Of a DNA stretch of 64,000 bases, positions 17,809 to 26,819 are shown in pieces. The first letter of the stretch is position 1. The number at the start of each line of letters is the position of its first letter. The notes beneath the pieces are model-generated. The model ran no database searches and was not told where the DNA came from. It saw only the letters and a list, made by a program, of their open reading frames with translations. Origin of the DNA: Paenibacillus massiliensis subsp. panacisoli DSM 21345 (GTDB lineage: Bacteria > Bacillota > Bacilli > Paenibacillales > Paenibacillaceae); assembly GCF_000426545.1 (NCBI RefSeq), contig NZ_AUFO01000024.1:1-64000 (forward strand), read 5' to 3'. A program made the translations under genes and the position numbers.

Positions 17809-18566
17809 TTTTATACGGAGCTGAGCATCACATCCTTATATTATCCGATACCATTGATGCGGATGTGCATAAGCACTCTTTTATTCAAGTTACCATCGCC
17901 TTAGAAGCTCCGTTTGACATGGACATTGAGGGACAACATATATCTTCCAGCGGGGTCATCATTAATTCCAATGTTACGCATCGCTTGCACGGAATGGGCC
18001 AGCCTTTGCTACTGCTGCTTATGGATAGTACATCTACAATGGCGGCAAGCTTCAAGCGCTATATGGGCAGTCAGCCGTATGCGCTATTTCCAGCAGATAT
18101 AATTGACGATGTCGTCCCATTTATACACAGTGCATCACTCCATATTAAGGATACCGGAGGGTATGTCTCATTTCTGGAGAACCTCTTGCAGCATTTTCAT
18201 ATGGACTACAAGCAACCTGTCATTACGGACCCCCGAATTATAGAGCTTATTCAGCTAATAAAAGCTTGTACGGACTCCGATCACTCAATCAGTAATTTTG
18301 CTCGCCAGATCGGCTTGTCCAACAGTAGGCTGTCACATCTCTTTAAAGAAAATACGGGGATATCGCTGAGTGGGTATATTCTGCTCCACAAGCTTCAAAA
18401 GGCCTCTTATCTGATCTTCCAGGGACTCCGTATTACAGATGCCGCTATGGCAGCGGGATTCGATAGTCCATCGCATTTAGCCGCCACAAGCAAGAAATTG
18501 CTAGGTATGACGGCCAAGGATATTCGCAAAGATAGCGTCTTTTTGCAAGTTTCCTGCCTGCATTAG
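17805..18566 (+). CDS. AraC-family transcriptional regulator
   Basis: A regulator of about 253 residues with an N-terminal cupin-like sensor (DADVHKHSFIQVTIAL, containing a His-x-His) and a C-terminal double helix-turn-helix. The first helix pair is ISNFARQIGLSNSRLSHLFK and the second is LRITDAAMAAGFDSPSHLA, with the F-K-x-x-x-G-x-S linker typical of AraC proteins. The ATG overlaps the SUKH stop by four bases; a TTG two codons earlier is also possible. The effector is unknown. Confidence 0.85.
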   Translation: MILYGAEHHILILSDTIDADVHKHSFIQVTIALEAPFDMDIEGQHISSSGVIINSNVTHRLHGMGQPLLLLLMDSTSTMAASFKRYMGSQPYALFPADIIDDVVPFIHSASLHIKDTGGYVSFLENLLQHFHMDYKQPVITDPRIIELIQLIKACTDSDHSISNFARQIGLSNSRLSHLFKENTGISLSGYILLHKLQKASYLIFQGLRITDAAMAAGFDSPSHLAATSKKLLGMTAKDIRKDSVFLQVSCLH

Positions 18567-18596
18567 CTATACAATTAGCGCAAGGAGGTGCTTGTA

Positions 18597-19295
18597 ATGA
18601 GTTCATATCTAACGGATACCGTATTACTTGACTACACTCACCCGACGATTCAAGGCCTAATCCGCAGTCGGCAGTGGGATTGTCTACCTGTGAAGGATCA
18701 GATTCTTGCCGTATATAATTACGTCCGCGACGAGATCGTCTTTGGCTATAATCGATCCGATGATATTCCAGCCTCCGAAGTACTGCAAGACAGCTATGGT
18801 CAATGCAATACCAAAGGTGTACTTTTTATGGCACTGCTAAGAGCTCTCGGCATTCCTTGTCGTATGCATGGATTCACCATCCATAAACAGCTGCAAAAAG
18901 GCGCAATAAAGGGCTGGTATTATAGACTGTCGCCCCAGGAAATTCTGCATAGCTGGGTGGAAGTATGGTATGAGGACAAGTGGTTGAATATCGAGGGCTT
19001 CATTCTGGACCTTCCTTATCTCACCAAGCTTCAGCAAAAATTCCAGCAATGTACAGGCTCCTTTTGTGGCTATGGCGTTGCTACAGACAATTTTCAGAAC
19101 CCGCCCATCCATTGGAATGAAAATGACACCTATGTACAAAAAGAAGGAATTGTTCAGGATTTCGGAACCTACAAGAGTCCAGACGCCTTTTTCTCCGCTC
19201 ATCAACAACAGCTGGGTCCGCTCAAAAAAAAGATCTATAGCCGGATTGTCCGTCATTTAATGAATCGGAATATCAGGCAAATCAGGGAAGAATAG
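18597..19295 (+). CDS. Transglutaminase-like domain protein
   Basis: A 232-residue protein with the transglutaminase/protease-like core: SYGQCNTKGVLFMALLRALGIPCR carries the nucleophile Cys, LHSWVEVWYEDKWLNIEG the catalytic His, and FILD the probable Asp. Such proteins may be peptidases or cross-linking enzymes; no signal peptide is visible, so it is likely cytoplasmic. AGGAGGTG lies six bases before ATG 18597, which favours it over GTG 18588. It ends a same-strand group closed by a terminator at 19314. Confidence 0.85.
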   Translation: MSSYLTDTVLLDYTHPTIQGLIRSRQWDCLPVKDQILAVYNYVRDEIVFGYNRSDDIPASEVLQDSYGQCNTKGVLFMALLRALGIPCRMHGFTIHKQLQKGAIKGWYYRLSPQEILHSWVEVWYEDKWLNIEGFILDLPYLTKLQQKFQQCTGSFCGYGVATDNFQNPPIHWNENDTYVQKEGIVQDFGTYKSPDAFFSAHQQQLGPLKKKIYSRIVRHLMNRNIRQIREE

Positions 19296-19313
19296 TTCGC
19301 AAGGAACGTTCCA

Positions 19314-19341
19314 ACACGGAGCCAAGAGCTCCGTGTTTTTG
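19314..19341 (+). terminator. Intrinsic terminator after the transglutaminase-like gene
   Basis: ACACGGAGC (19314-19322) pairs with GCTCCGTGT (19328-19336), followed by TTTTT. Confidence 0.9.
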
Positions 19342-19476
19342 TTGTTGGTCTCTAATTCTCACCAGGATTTGACTGAATAATAGCAACGAAAAGGAATACC
19401 GCACAAAAACCCTCTCTCCCATCCTTCTGCAGAAGGATAATCAAGAAGGTTATGCACCCGCAGGAGCGTAAGTACG

Positions 19477-19701
19477 TTAGATTTTCAGTTCTCCAAGCTT
19501 GATCAGTTCTACGACCGCTTGTGAACGCCCCTTAACATTCAATTTTTGCATTACGTTCGAGATATGGTTTCTCACCGTTTTCTCGCTAATGAATAGCTGC
19601 CCTGCAATATCCCGCGTTGTCTTGTCTTGTACCAGCAATTCGAATACTTCACGTTCACGGTGAGTCAGCAAAAATTTGCTTTTGTGGTCGCTGCCCTTCA
19701 A
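19477..19701 (-). CDS. gerE: Spore coat transcription regulator GerE
   Basis: A 74-residue LuxR-type DNA-binding protein with no receiver domain, the same length as B. subtilis GerE. LTHREREVFELLVQDKTTRD and ISEKTVRNHISNVMQKLNV are the dimerisation and recognition parts of the LuxR/GerE fold. GerE acts late in the mother cell with sigma-K to switch spore-coat genes. In Bacillus gerE sits close to gerM-rph; here it is about 16 kb away. AAGGAGGGG lies upstream of the ATG. Confidence 0.92.
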   Translation of the reverse strand: MKGSDHKSKFLLTHREREVFELLVQDKTTRDIAGQLFISEKTVRNHISNVMQKLNVKGRSQAVVELIKLGELKI

Positions 19702-19795
19702 GATTCACCCCTCCTTGCTCGGGTTTATGTGGTGTAACAAGGTTAAGGGATACAGTCAACACATTTTATGTTAGGTGAAGGGTGTTGGTTCAGTT

Positions 19796-20152
19796 TTACT
19801 GCAAAAATGGGCAGTTGTTTGCTCGAATGAACTCCCTCCAGCGTTTTGGGGAGAAGGGTTGATAAAAGAGTCTCTCTAGTTCATCATACTGTGACTCGTC
19901 CAGTCTCAGGTGGAGTGCTTTGGGGACGATCTTCGAACCAGGCTGGTAGCGCAGCTTCCTGCCTCCTGCTCCGCGCTTCAATGGAATGCGAAACTGTAGC
20001 AGATCCTCAAGCCGCTGCCATCCCTCCCAGCTTAATCGCCCTCCACGCTTCCAATCGATGGCATACAATGCAAAATACGAGCCATGTGTGTGCTTTTTCT
20101 CCGCAATAATCCAGAGTGAGGGAATGTACTTCTGACGTTGTCGTCGATTCAT
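19796..20152 (-). CDS. Unknown basic protein
   Basis: A 118-residue protein, basic and not recognised. It contains WIIAEKKHTHGSYFALYAID and a basic GAGGRKLRYQPGSK loop; no signal peptide or membrane segment is seen. The start at 20152 is chosen because AAGGAG lies nine bases upstream; the frame remains open to 20239. A perfect 16-bp palindrome lies about 65 bases upstream of the start (20215-20230) and may be its operator. It is divergent from nagR. Confidence 0.65.
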   Translation of the reverse strand: MNRRQRQKYIPSLWIIAEKKHTHGSYFALYAIDWKRGGRLSWEGWQRLEDLLQFRIPLKRGAGGRKLRYQPGSKIVPKALHLRLDESQYDELERLFYQPFSPKRWREFIRANNCPFLQ

Positions 20153-20214
20153 AGCCAGATATCTCCTTTGCTGCTGGTATCCACGTAATCCATAGTAAAT
20201 GAACCTGGGGACTT

Positions 20215-20230
20215 TGTGTAATATTACACA
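20215..20230. promoter_or_regulatory. Perfect 16-bp palindrome, possible operator
   Basis: TGTGTAATATTACACA is a perfect inverted repeat in the 217-base divergent region between the unknown gene (start 20152) and nagR (start 20370). It could be the site of the RpiR-type regulator or of another dimeric regulator; which promoter it serves is not clear. Confidence 0.5.
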
Positions 20231-20369
20231 CCTGTTCATTATGTTTTTTTGTGGCTATGGACCAGAATCCACTTGCTTTACTATAAATGATTGATTACAA
20301 TCAAGATGTAAAAATAATTTTCTAAATTTATTTATAATTAATAAAAATAATTTTCAGAGGAGTTTCTAC

Positions 20370-21230
20370 ATGACAGCCATACTACATGTGCTGCAGCAGA
20401 CATTGGAGGGTCTCCCCCCACAGGAGCGCCGGATTGCGGAGATTATTTTGCATACTCCCTCCGAAGTTCCAGGCTGGACGATTAACCAACTGGCATTACA
20501 GAGCGGGACAAGTCCCGCAACGGTGACACGTTTTTGCAAAGCGTTCCATTTCAAAGGCTTTCCCGATTTCAAAATGAAGCTGGCTGCCGAGATCTCTCAG
20601 CCCGCTCAGGAGACGGCCTATCAGGATATTGTAGCAGGCAATCCCCTATCCCGAATCGTAGAAGCAATCGCCGCCAATCATCTGGCCTCCATTTCAGATA
20701 CAACCAGGCTGCTAGATATGGAACGACTGGAAAAGGCCGTGGAGCTGCTATGTCGAGCTAATCGCATTGACCTGTATGGAATGGCAACCTCCTCCATTGT
20801 GGCTCAGGATTTCTATCAGAAGCTGGTACGCATCGGCAAGAACAGCACAGCTTTTGCCGACTCCCATATGCAGATCACTTCAGCCTCGACACTCGGGTCA
20901 GGAGATGTAGCGCTCGCTGTATCTTATTCCGGTGAGACCCCCGAGACGATTGACGCACTGCGTGTCGCAAAGGAAAACGGGGCAGCTACGCTATCGCTCA
21001 CCTCTTACGGTAGCAATACACTTGCCCGAATTGCGGACTTTCCGCTGTTCTCATCCTCGCTGGAGGAAGGAATGCGCAGGGGTGATATGGCTTCGCGTAT
21101 TGCGCAGCTGCATGTGATTGATATTTTGTTTACAGGTATGGTGAGCGCTGGCTTTGACCACTACATTCCAAGACTGGAGCATTCCTACCGCAACGTACAG
21201 AAGACTCGTAAACATCAGGGAGGCGAATGA
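20370..21230 (+). CDS. MurR/RpiR-family regulator, probably of amino-sugar use
   Basis: A 286-residue RpiR-type regulator. The N-terminal HTH (about residues 1-77) includes NQLALQSGTSPATVTRFCK. The C-terminal SIS domain has the sugar-phosphate-binding ALAVSYSGETPETIDALR and GAATLSLTSYG. It is the first gene of an operon with nagB and nagA (gap of three bases), so glucosamine- or N-acetylglucosamine-6-phosphate is the probable effector. GAGGAG precedes the ATG. An AT-rich stretch with TATAAT at 20333 lies just upstream. Confidence 0.9.
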   Translation: MTAILHVLQQTLEGLPPQERRIAEIILHTPSEVPGWTINQLALQSGTSPATVTRFCKAFHFKGFPDFKMKLAAEISQPAQETAYQDIVAGNPLSRIVEAIAANHLASISDTTRLLDMERLEKAVELLCRANRIDLYGMATSSIVAQDFYQKLVRIGKNSTAFADSHMQITSASTLGSGDVALAVSYSGETPETIDALRVAKENGAATLSLTSYGSNTLARIADFPLFSSSLEEGMRRGDMASRIAQLHVIDILFTGMVSAGFDHYIPRLEHSYRNVQKTRKHQGGE

Positions 21231-21233
21231 AGG

Positions 21234-21962
21234 ATGAATATTCGAATTTTTGAACACGAGGATGACCTAAATGCAGCAGGAGCAGGCATCATTGCAAGCC
21301 TCCTTCAGACCAAGCCCCGTGCCACCCTCGGCCTTGCAACCGGAAGCTCACCGGTAGGCATTTATCGCCATTTAACCGCGATGTACCGCAGGGATCTGAT
21401 CAGCTTTGCTCAGGTATCCACAGTGAACCTTGATGAATATGTCGGATTATCTTCTGACCACCCCGAGAGCTACCGCAGCTTCATGAACAAGCACCTTTTT
21501 GACGAGGTTAACATCCCAATCGCCAATACGCGTGTGCCGAATGGAAATGCTCCTGATCTACAGGCAGAATGCGCTGCTTATGATCGACTCATTGATGATC
21601 GAGGGCCAGTAGATCTTCAACTACTAGGCATCGGACACAACGGCCATATCGGCTTCAATGAGCCTGCTGAGAGTCTGATTGGTGGTACACACGTCGTCGA
21701 GCTGGATGAGCAGACACGCACGGCCAACGCACGCTTCTTCGACTCGATTGATGATGTCCCACGTCAAGCCATTACGATGGGGGTTGCTTCCATCATGAAG
21801 GCGCGCCAAATCCTGCTGATTGCACGCGGTGCAGATAAGGCGGACATTATTCGCCGAGCATTCACCGGGCCGATCACGACTGCATGTCCGGCATCACTGC
21901 TGCAATGCCATCCGTATGTCGTTGTTCTGCTTGATCGTGAAGCAGGGAGTCAGCTGCCATGA
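21234..21962 (+). CDS. nagB: Glucosamine-6-phosphate deaminase
   Basis: A cytosolic enzyme converting glucosamine-6-phosphate to fructose-6-phosphate and ammonia. The 242-residue length fits the short Bacillota form. LGLATGSSPVGIYRH is the phosphate-binding loop, TVNLDEYVGL holds the catalytic Asp, and LGIGHNGHIGFNEP the catalytic His region. The start follows nagR by three bases and the end overlaps nagA by four (ATGA), so the three genes form one operon. Confidence 0.95.
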   Translation: MNIRIFEHEDDLNAAGAGIIASLLQTKPRATLGLATGSSPVGIYRHLTAMYRRDLISFAQVSTVNLDEYVGLSSDHPESYRSFMNKHLFDEVNIPIANTRVPNGNAPDLQAECAAYDRLIDDRGPVDLQLLGIGHNGHIGFNEPAESLIGGTHVVELDEQTRTANARFFDSIDDVPRQAITMGVASIMKARQILLIARGADKADIIRRAFTGPITTACPASLLQCHPYVVVLLDREAGSQLP

Positions 21963-23185
21963 GGGGGCAAGAGTCTAAGCCGCAGGTTATGTATGGCGCT
22001 GTCGTTACTCCGACAGGCATTATCCATGACGGTGCGCTGGTCATACAGGATGGAGTTCTGCAATATGTAGGCACTATGGAGAACATCCCAGCCCAATGGA
22101 AGGATGTCGCCTCCACTCTAGCATCGACAGCAGGAATGTCTTCTGATCAAGCGATAGCATCTGGCTCGCATGGCTACCTGGTACCTGGATTTATAGATAT
22201 TCATGTCCATGGAGGTAACGGAGAAGACTTTATGGACGCTAACAAAAAGGTACTCGATACCATTACTTCCTTTCATGCCTCACAGGGGACGACTTCTATG
22301 CTAGCTACGACCATGACAGCTCCTCGCAAGAGCATCGAGCGTGTACTGGCAGAAGTGCATGCCTATATCCAACAGGATATGCCATACGCTCAATTGCTTG
22401 GCGTCCATCTGGAAGGACCCTTTCTCAGTCCCAAGTGGCCAGGAGCACAGAACCCAGAGCATATTGCCCTGCCAAATCTCGAATGGGCACGATCATGGGT
22501 CACGCAATATCCTGACTTGATCCGTCAGCTCACATTGGCTCCAGAGCAGGCAGGTGCACTGGAGCTGATAGCCTGGCTGAGTCAGCAAGGAATTACCCCA
22601 GCACTCGGACATACCGATGCCACGTATGAAGAGGTTCAGCGAGCGGTCAAGGCTGGACTACGCCACGCCGTGCATACGTTCAATGCTATGACTCCACTGC
22701 ATCATCGGAAGCCTGGAGCGGCTGGAGCGGTGCTCGGGGATGATCGGATTGAAGCGGAGGTCATAGCCGATGGGATTCACGTTCATCCGGCAGCGGTCGC
22801 TTTACTTGCCAGACTGAAGCAGGAGCATAATCTGATACTCATTACGGATGCCATGTCTGCGGCAGGGCTTCATGACGGGAACTATACCCTCGGTGATCTG
22901 CCCGTCGTAGTGAAGGATGGTGTCGCACGCCTCGAGGATGGGATCACCCTTGCTGGTAGCACCTTAACCATGATCCGCGGCTTCCGCTTTCTCATTGAAG
23001 AAGCTGGCATGAGTCTGGTCGAGGCTTCGCTGACTGCCAGTCTGAACCCGGCACGTTCCATCGGCATGGCAGATCGTGTCGGTTCGCTGGAACAGGGTAA
23101 GCAGGCAGATATACTACGCTTGTCCCCTCAGCTTGCGCTTGAGGAGGTATGGATTCAGGGCAGGCAGCTACCGTTGAACCGGTGA
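21959..23185 (+). CDS. nagA: N-acetylglucosamine-6-phosphate deacetylase
   Basis: A 408-residue amidohydrolase removing acetyl from N-acetylglucosamine-6-phosphate, feeding NagB. GFIDIHVHGGNGEDFMD carries the HxH metal pair, LLGVHLEGPFLSPKWPGAQN the catalytic-region Glu, LGHTDATYEE a metal His, VHTFNAMTPLHHRKPG the substrate-binding loop, and LITDAMSAAG the catalytic Asp. The ATG overlaps the nagB stop. A terminator follows at 23266. A run of residues at 45-62 (about TAGMSSDQAIASGSH) looks like an extra loop. Confidence 0.94.
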   Translation: MRGQESKPQVMYGAVVTPTGIIHDGALVIQDGVLQYVGTMENIPAQWKDVASTLASTAGMSSDQAIASGSHGYLVPGFIDIHVHGGNGEDFMDANKKVLDTITSFHASQGTTSMLATTMTAPRKSIERVLAEVHAYIQQDMPYAQLLGVHLEGPFLSPKWPGAQNPEHIALPNLEWARSWVTQYPDLIRQLTLAPEQAGALELIAWLSQQGITPALGHTDATYEEVQRAVKAGLRHAVHTFNAMTPLHHRKPGAAGAVLGDDRIEAEVIADGIHVHPAAVALLARLKQEHNLILITDAMSAAGLHDGNYTLGDLPVVVKDGVARLEDGITLAGSTLTMIRGFRFLIEEAGMSLVEASLTASLNPARSIGMADRVGSLEQGKQADILRLSPQLALEEVWIQGRQLPLNR

Positions 23186-23265
23186 AACCTTGAACATACC
23201 ATCCAACTGACAACCACAGTACATTGCAGCAATGATTCTGGCGGTGCTATACGTTGGATAAAAAC

Positions 23266-23307
23266 AAAAGTCACAGCAGCACCGATCAGGTACTAACTGT
23301 GACTTTT
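23266..23307. terminator. Bidirectional terminator between nagA and the YhcN-type gene
   Basis: AAAAGTCACAG (23266-23276) pairs with CTGTGACTTTT (23297-23307). T- and A-rich flanks serve both convergent genes. Confidence 0.9.
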
Positions 23308-23365
23308 GTTCATGGATGGCTCCGTGAGAAATGTACAGAGCATTCCAGAATGCTATCAGTTCGTA

Positions 23366-24367
23366 TTATCGCATAGTATTACCGCGCATACCTTGAGTTC
23401 CATTAACCGTTCCGTTCGGTTGGGTCGTTCCAGCTGGAGTCGGGAACAAACGCTCCGTCATCACACGGAACTCATCGGTAATCGCACGTACCGGATGTCC
23501 ATTCTCCATATCACGGGCAAAAGTGCTCATGCGCTGTGTGAAATGTGGGTCAGCCGATACATATACATTCTCAATCTCTGGAGCAAATTGCTTGACTTTA
23601 TTGGCAATTTTATTCTTCAATTGTTGTGGCAGCTCTGCAGCTGCTGTGTTGGTATTATACGTGTGAACACCAGCTCTATTCATCATGCCATGATCACGAA
23701 CACCTGCATTAGAGTTAGCTGCTGCGCCTCTCATCATACCAAGCACGCCTGTACGTGACGTCATGTCCATCCCTTGATCGGCTGGGCCATAGCCTGTATT
23801 TCCTCTAACCATGTTCCGCTCACCAGTCATTGGCACACCTGTCGTGTTAGGAGTATTCGTTCCATATACACGGGGACCTCCCAGGTCTGTCGTCCGCTCA
23901 TTTACACCGTTCATCCCACGAGTGCCATTCATTCCATTTGTGCCATTCATCCCACGAGTGCCGTTCATTCCATTTGTGCCATTCATCCCACGCGTGCTAT
24001 TCATTCCACGTACGCCGTTTGCACCCATGTTATTCGTATTTACGGCTACATAGGCATCATTATTGCGCAGCATCACGGTAGCATTTCTTACTTCTGCCAT
24101 TTCAGAAATGCGCTGGGACAACTCCTTGCTGACCCGCAGGTTCTCACTACGACCGTTCGCGCTGCCGTCCATCAGACCATCTCGTCCAGTGGAATTGACA
24201 CCGTAACGATTCACTCTGTTCATATCCAGAGTCTTCGTTCCATACCGTGTACTGTTCGTGCTAACGTTTCCGTTGCCATCCCGGTATCCACAGCCTGTCA
24301 CGCTGACCATGCCAGCAATCAGTACAGCAGATAAGGACAAAGAAATAAGTTGTTTCCCTCCAGGCAT
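23366..24367 (-). CDS. YhcN/YlaJ-type sporulation lipoprotein with internal repeats
   Basis: A 333-residue secreted lipoprotein. The leader MPGGKQLISLSLSAVLIAG ends at the lipobox VTGC. SQRISEMAEVRNATVMLRNN and the C-terminal VYVSADPHFTQRMSTFARD are YhcN/YlaJ features; these proteins are found in the forespore or spore membrane. The middle carries six-residue repeats of the type MNGTRG/MNGTNG, which inflate its length above the family norm. ATG 24367 has GGAGG eight bases upstream; the upstream in-frame ATG at 24382 lacks an RBS. Confidence 0.85.
   Translation of the reverse strand: MPGGKQLISLSLSAVLIAGMVSVTGCGYRDGNGNVSTNSTRYGTKTLDMNRVNRYGVNSTGRDGLMDGSANGRSENLRVSKELSQRISEMAEVRNATVMLRNNDAYVAVNTNNMGANGVRGMNSTRGMNGTNGMNGTRGMNGTNGMNGTRGMNGVNERTTDLGGPRVYGTNTPNTTGVPMTGERNMVRGNTGYGPADQGMDMTSRTGVLGMMRGAAANSNAGVRDHGMMNRAGVHTYNTNTAAAELPQQLKNKIANKVKQFAPEIENVYVSADPHFTQRMSTFARDMENGHPVRAITDEFRVMTERLFPTPAGTTQPNGTVNGTQGMRGNTMR
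23908..24025 (-). repeat. 18-bp tandem repeats within the YhcN-type gene
   Basis: Six 18-base units encode M-N-(G/S)-T-(R/N)-G, alternating as MNGTRG and MNGTNG to give a 36-base higher-order period. Such arrays can change copy number by slippage while staying in frame. Confidence 0.85.
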
Positions 24368-24500
24368 GAATTCATCCTCCAATATGATAAATTGTGTGAC
24401 AATCCTAGAATGCGCTCATGAGAGGGCATTTATCCTGCAAGGATATGGGAACACAGTCGTACGCTTTATCATTATGAAGAAAGAAGGTTGCTGAAGAGTG

Positions 24501-25421
24501 TCATTCTGATTGGGCAGCCTCACTTGCTGATCGGTCGAAGCTAGACACCTCACTCGCTGAGATACCATAGGCCCAATTGCTGCCCGGTGGAACCACCCAT
24601 ACCTTCGCATCGTTGGGAAGCGTCCAGCCTTGGTATACCTCTGTTGGATCTTGCCCTGAGCGTGTGACTGTCAAGGTAAACTGATGTACAGCCCCCTTGA
24701 GCTTGGAGGCGGGAAGCAAAGGTAGCTCTGCAACGGTATTCTTAATCTGGTCTGCAATGCCTGAGGCCACTTCATTCGTTACGCGGGTCCCATTCAGCTT
24801 CCACTCCGTCTCTGATGTTGTACTGCGGGACAGCATCCATGATGCTTCTCTTCCCTCCCATTCCAGCTGGGTAATCTCGGACTGATCCCACAGGAAAGGT
24901 GTAGTATTCACGAATTCAGAATAGCTCAGCAGCAAGGAAGTCATCGTACTATTGGCTATGGACGTAATATCTCCTTCATTCACCCGAGCGTATACCTGAT
25001 CACCCGTAGGAAGAGTATCTCCAAAAGCAATCTTTGTGACCGTTCCCTGTTCATCCGTAATTTCAATCTCGTCGTGTTGCCCATCCATTCCATATTTAGC
25101 AGTCTCCTGCGGGTTCGCTTCAATGACATCTCCGGCTTCTGCTGTCTGCAGCATATCCAGCCATCGCTCTACACCGTATTTATTTAATGGATAGGCATCC
25201 GGTTCTTTCATCATCCAGGCCCCATTGTCCTGAATAAGTCGTATAGCTGTCCCATCTTCTCCTTTTCCACGAATTACAATCTCTCGGATTAAGCTCTTAT
25301 CCTGTTGGACTAATCGCGCTGCTACGGTCTCGGTGCTCCGAAAGAAATTCTCCGAGCTTGCATACCAGAAGCCGGCTATACATATCACGACCAGCAATAA
25401 TGTAGGCATCCATTTTCTCAT
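24501..25421 (-). CDS. DUF4340 domain protein of a Gld-like ABC system
   Basis: A 306-residue protein with one N-terminal membrane helix (WMPTLLLVVICIAGFWYASS) and an extracellular DUF4340 region. WMMKEPDAYPLNKYGVERWL and AKYGMDGQHDEIEI are typical. The family usually accompanies GldG-type auxiliary transport proteins, as here. Its ATG overlaps the stop of the upstream GldG-like gene by four bases, and GGAGGAG precedes it. Confidence 0.85.
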   Translation of the reverse strand: MRKWMPTLLLVVICIAGFWYASSENFFRSTETVAARLVQQDKSLIREIVIRGKGEDGTAIRLIQDNGAWMMKEPDAYPLNKYGVERWLDMLQTAEAGDVIEANPQETAKYGMDGQHDEIEITDEQGTVTKIAFGDTLPTGDQVYARVNEGDITSIANSTMTSLLLSYSEFVNTTPFLWDQSEITQLEWEGREASWMLSRSTTSETEWKLNGTRVTNEVASGIADQIKNTVAELPLLPASKLKGAVHQFTLTVTRSGQDPTEVYQGWTLPNDAKVWVVPPGSNWAYGISASEVSSFDRSASEAAQSE

Positions 25422-26812
25422 GACTGTCTTCTCCTCCACCACAGAAGTGCCCCACCCGCTATCAGCACCAGCGGAATTCCGACCACAGTAATGGCGAAGA
25501 TGGTCCGGGCTTGAACAGGCGTCAAATAGGCCAGCTCATAGCCTTGCTGTTGTCGCGGTCTGATCGACAGATCGTTGGAACGCTCCAGCAGATGATTATA
25601 GCTATTCAGCGCCAGATCCCGATTGCCTCCATTCATCCATTCCGTATCACTGAACAGGGCCGAGCTGCCTAGAATTATCGCCTTGGACTTGCCCTCTGCT
25701 GTATCAGCCGCATACCCTAGATTTACTGGTCCCTGAATATCAGTACCTTCATTAAAGCTCGTATCTCCATTTAACAGGCCCTTAATATCTAGCTCTCCAT
25801 AGCTGTCTCCCGAGCTCTGCATGAGAGAGGTCAGCTGCCAATTGCTCTGCTCCTCCTCGGATGTGGTCAAAGCAATAGACAGAGACAGCATGGGCAGCAG
25901 ATTGGCTGAAGCCAGCTTCGACGTAATCGGATGCTCTCCAAGACTAGGCACAACCCACAGTGGTCCCAGTGTACTCGTCTGGGTACGATCCACTGTGACG
26001 GCATGCAGGTCCTTCACGCCATAGTCAGAAGCCAAGGCATCAATATTACTCCAGCTCTCTGCCATATCATCCTTGAATCCAAGTGCTAGAAGAAGCTTGC
26101 CGCCATTGCTCAAATATTCACGAATCAGCTTCAGCTCCTGATCACTAAGATCACGTTGCGGACCTATGATCGCTAGTACATCCGTATCCTCAGGAATAGC
26201 TCCATCCCGATTCAGTTGAAGCTCGGTAGCCGTAGCGTTGTACTGCTCCAAAGACGAATGTAGCCCCGTCATTTCTGATAGTGGAATCTCTTCATGCCCG
26301 CTCAGGAAGGCAATCTTATGCGTATCCGAAGAGGACAGAGACATCAGACTTGAGGTGAGCTGCTCCTCCCCTGCGAACTCGTAGCCATTGCCATCTGCCG
26401 TGGCACGGAACAAAGTACCGATATCCACGACTCGGCTCTGATCTCCCTGCAGGAGCACAATCGAGGCGGATGAGACACCATACTGCCGCGCGAGTGCAGG
26501 CTCCTGATTCAATTCATACTCCTCCACAGACAGCTTGCTGCTGCGTTTCTTATATTCTTCAAGCAGATCAGAGACATCCTGATTCAGAACCTGATTCTGC
26601 GCACTACCTACCGTAAAGGACAAAATGCGCACATCCTGCCGGATCGACTTCAGCACACTCTGTGTCTGCTCAGACAGGGTGTACTGCTTATTCGCGGTTA
26701 GATCGAGCTGAAAGCCGCCAATCGAACGAAGAAACAACGTAAGCAGAATGAATATTCCAACTGCAGCCAGAGATAACACCACACTGTTTCCATGTCCCAG
26801 CCATTTTTTCAT
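25418..26812 (-). CDS. GldG-like ABC transporter auxiliary protein
   Basis: A 464-residue membrane protein with an N-terminal helix (SVVLSLAAVGIFILLTLFLRS) and a C-terminal helix (ARTIFAITVVGIPLVLIAGGALLWW). Between them is a large extracellular region related to ABC_transp_aux/GldG, with TANKQYTLSEQTQSVLKSI at its start and VLAIIGPQRDLSDQELKLI. Such proteins work with a GldA/GldF-like exporter; the substrate is unknown outside gliding bacteria. ATG 26812 follows GGAGGTG by seven bases; it sits eight bases after the end of the permease gene. Confidence 0.87.
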   Translation of the reverse strand: MKKWLGHGNSVVLSLAAVGIFILLTLFLRSIGGFQLDLTANKQYTLSEQTQSVLKSIRQDVRILSFTVGSAQNQVLNQDVSDLLEEYKKRSSKLSVEEYELNQEPALARQYGVSSASIVLLQGDQSRVVDIGTLFRATADGNGYEFAGEEQLTSSLMSLSSSDTHKIAFLSGHEEIPLSEMTGLHSSLEQYNATATELQLNRDGAIPEDTDVLAIIGPQRDLSDQELKLIREYLSNGGKLLLALGFKDDMAESWSNIDALASDYGVKDLHAVTVDRTQTSTLGPLWVVPSLGEHPITSKLASANLLPMLSLSIALTTSEEEQSNWQLTSLMQSSGDSYGELDIKGLLNGDTSFNEGTDIQGPVNLGYAADTAEGKSKAIILGSSALFSDTEWMNGGNRDLALNSYNHLLERSNDLSIRPRQQQGYELAYLTPVQARTIFAITVVGIPLVLIAGGALLWWRRRQS

Positions 26813-26819
26813 GTTCCGT

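Noticed and set aside
23774-24334. Long plus-strand frame rich in HSICAIHPTSA repeats
   Set aside because: It is the antisense of the repeat-bearing YhcN-type lipoprotein gene, has no ribosome-binding site, and its repeats merely mirror those of the real gene.
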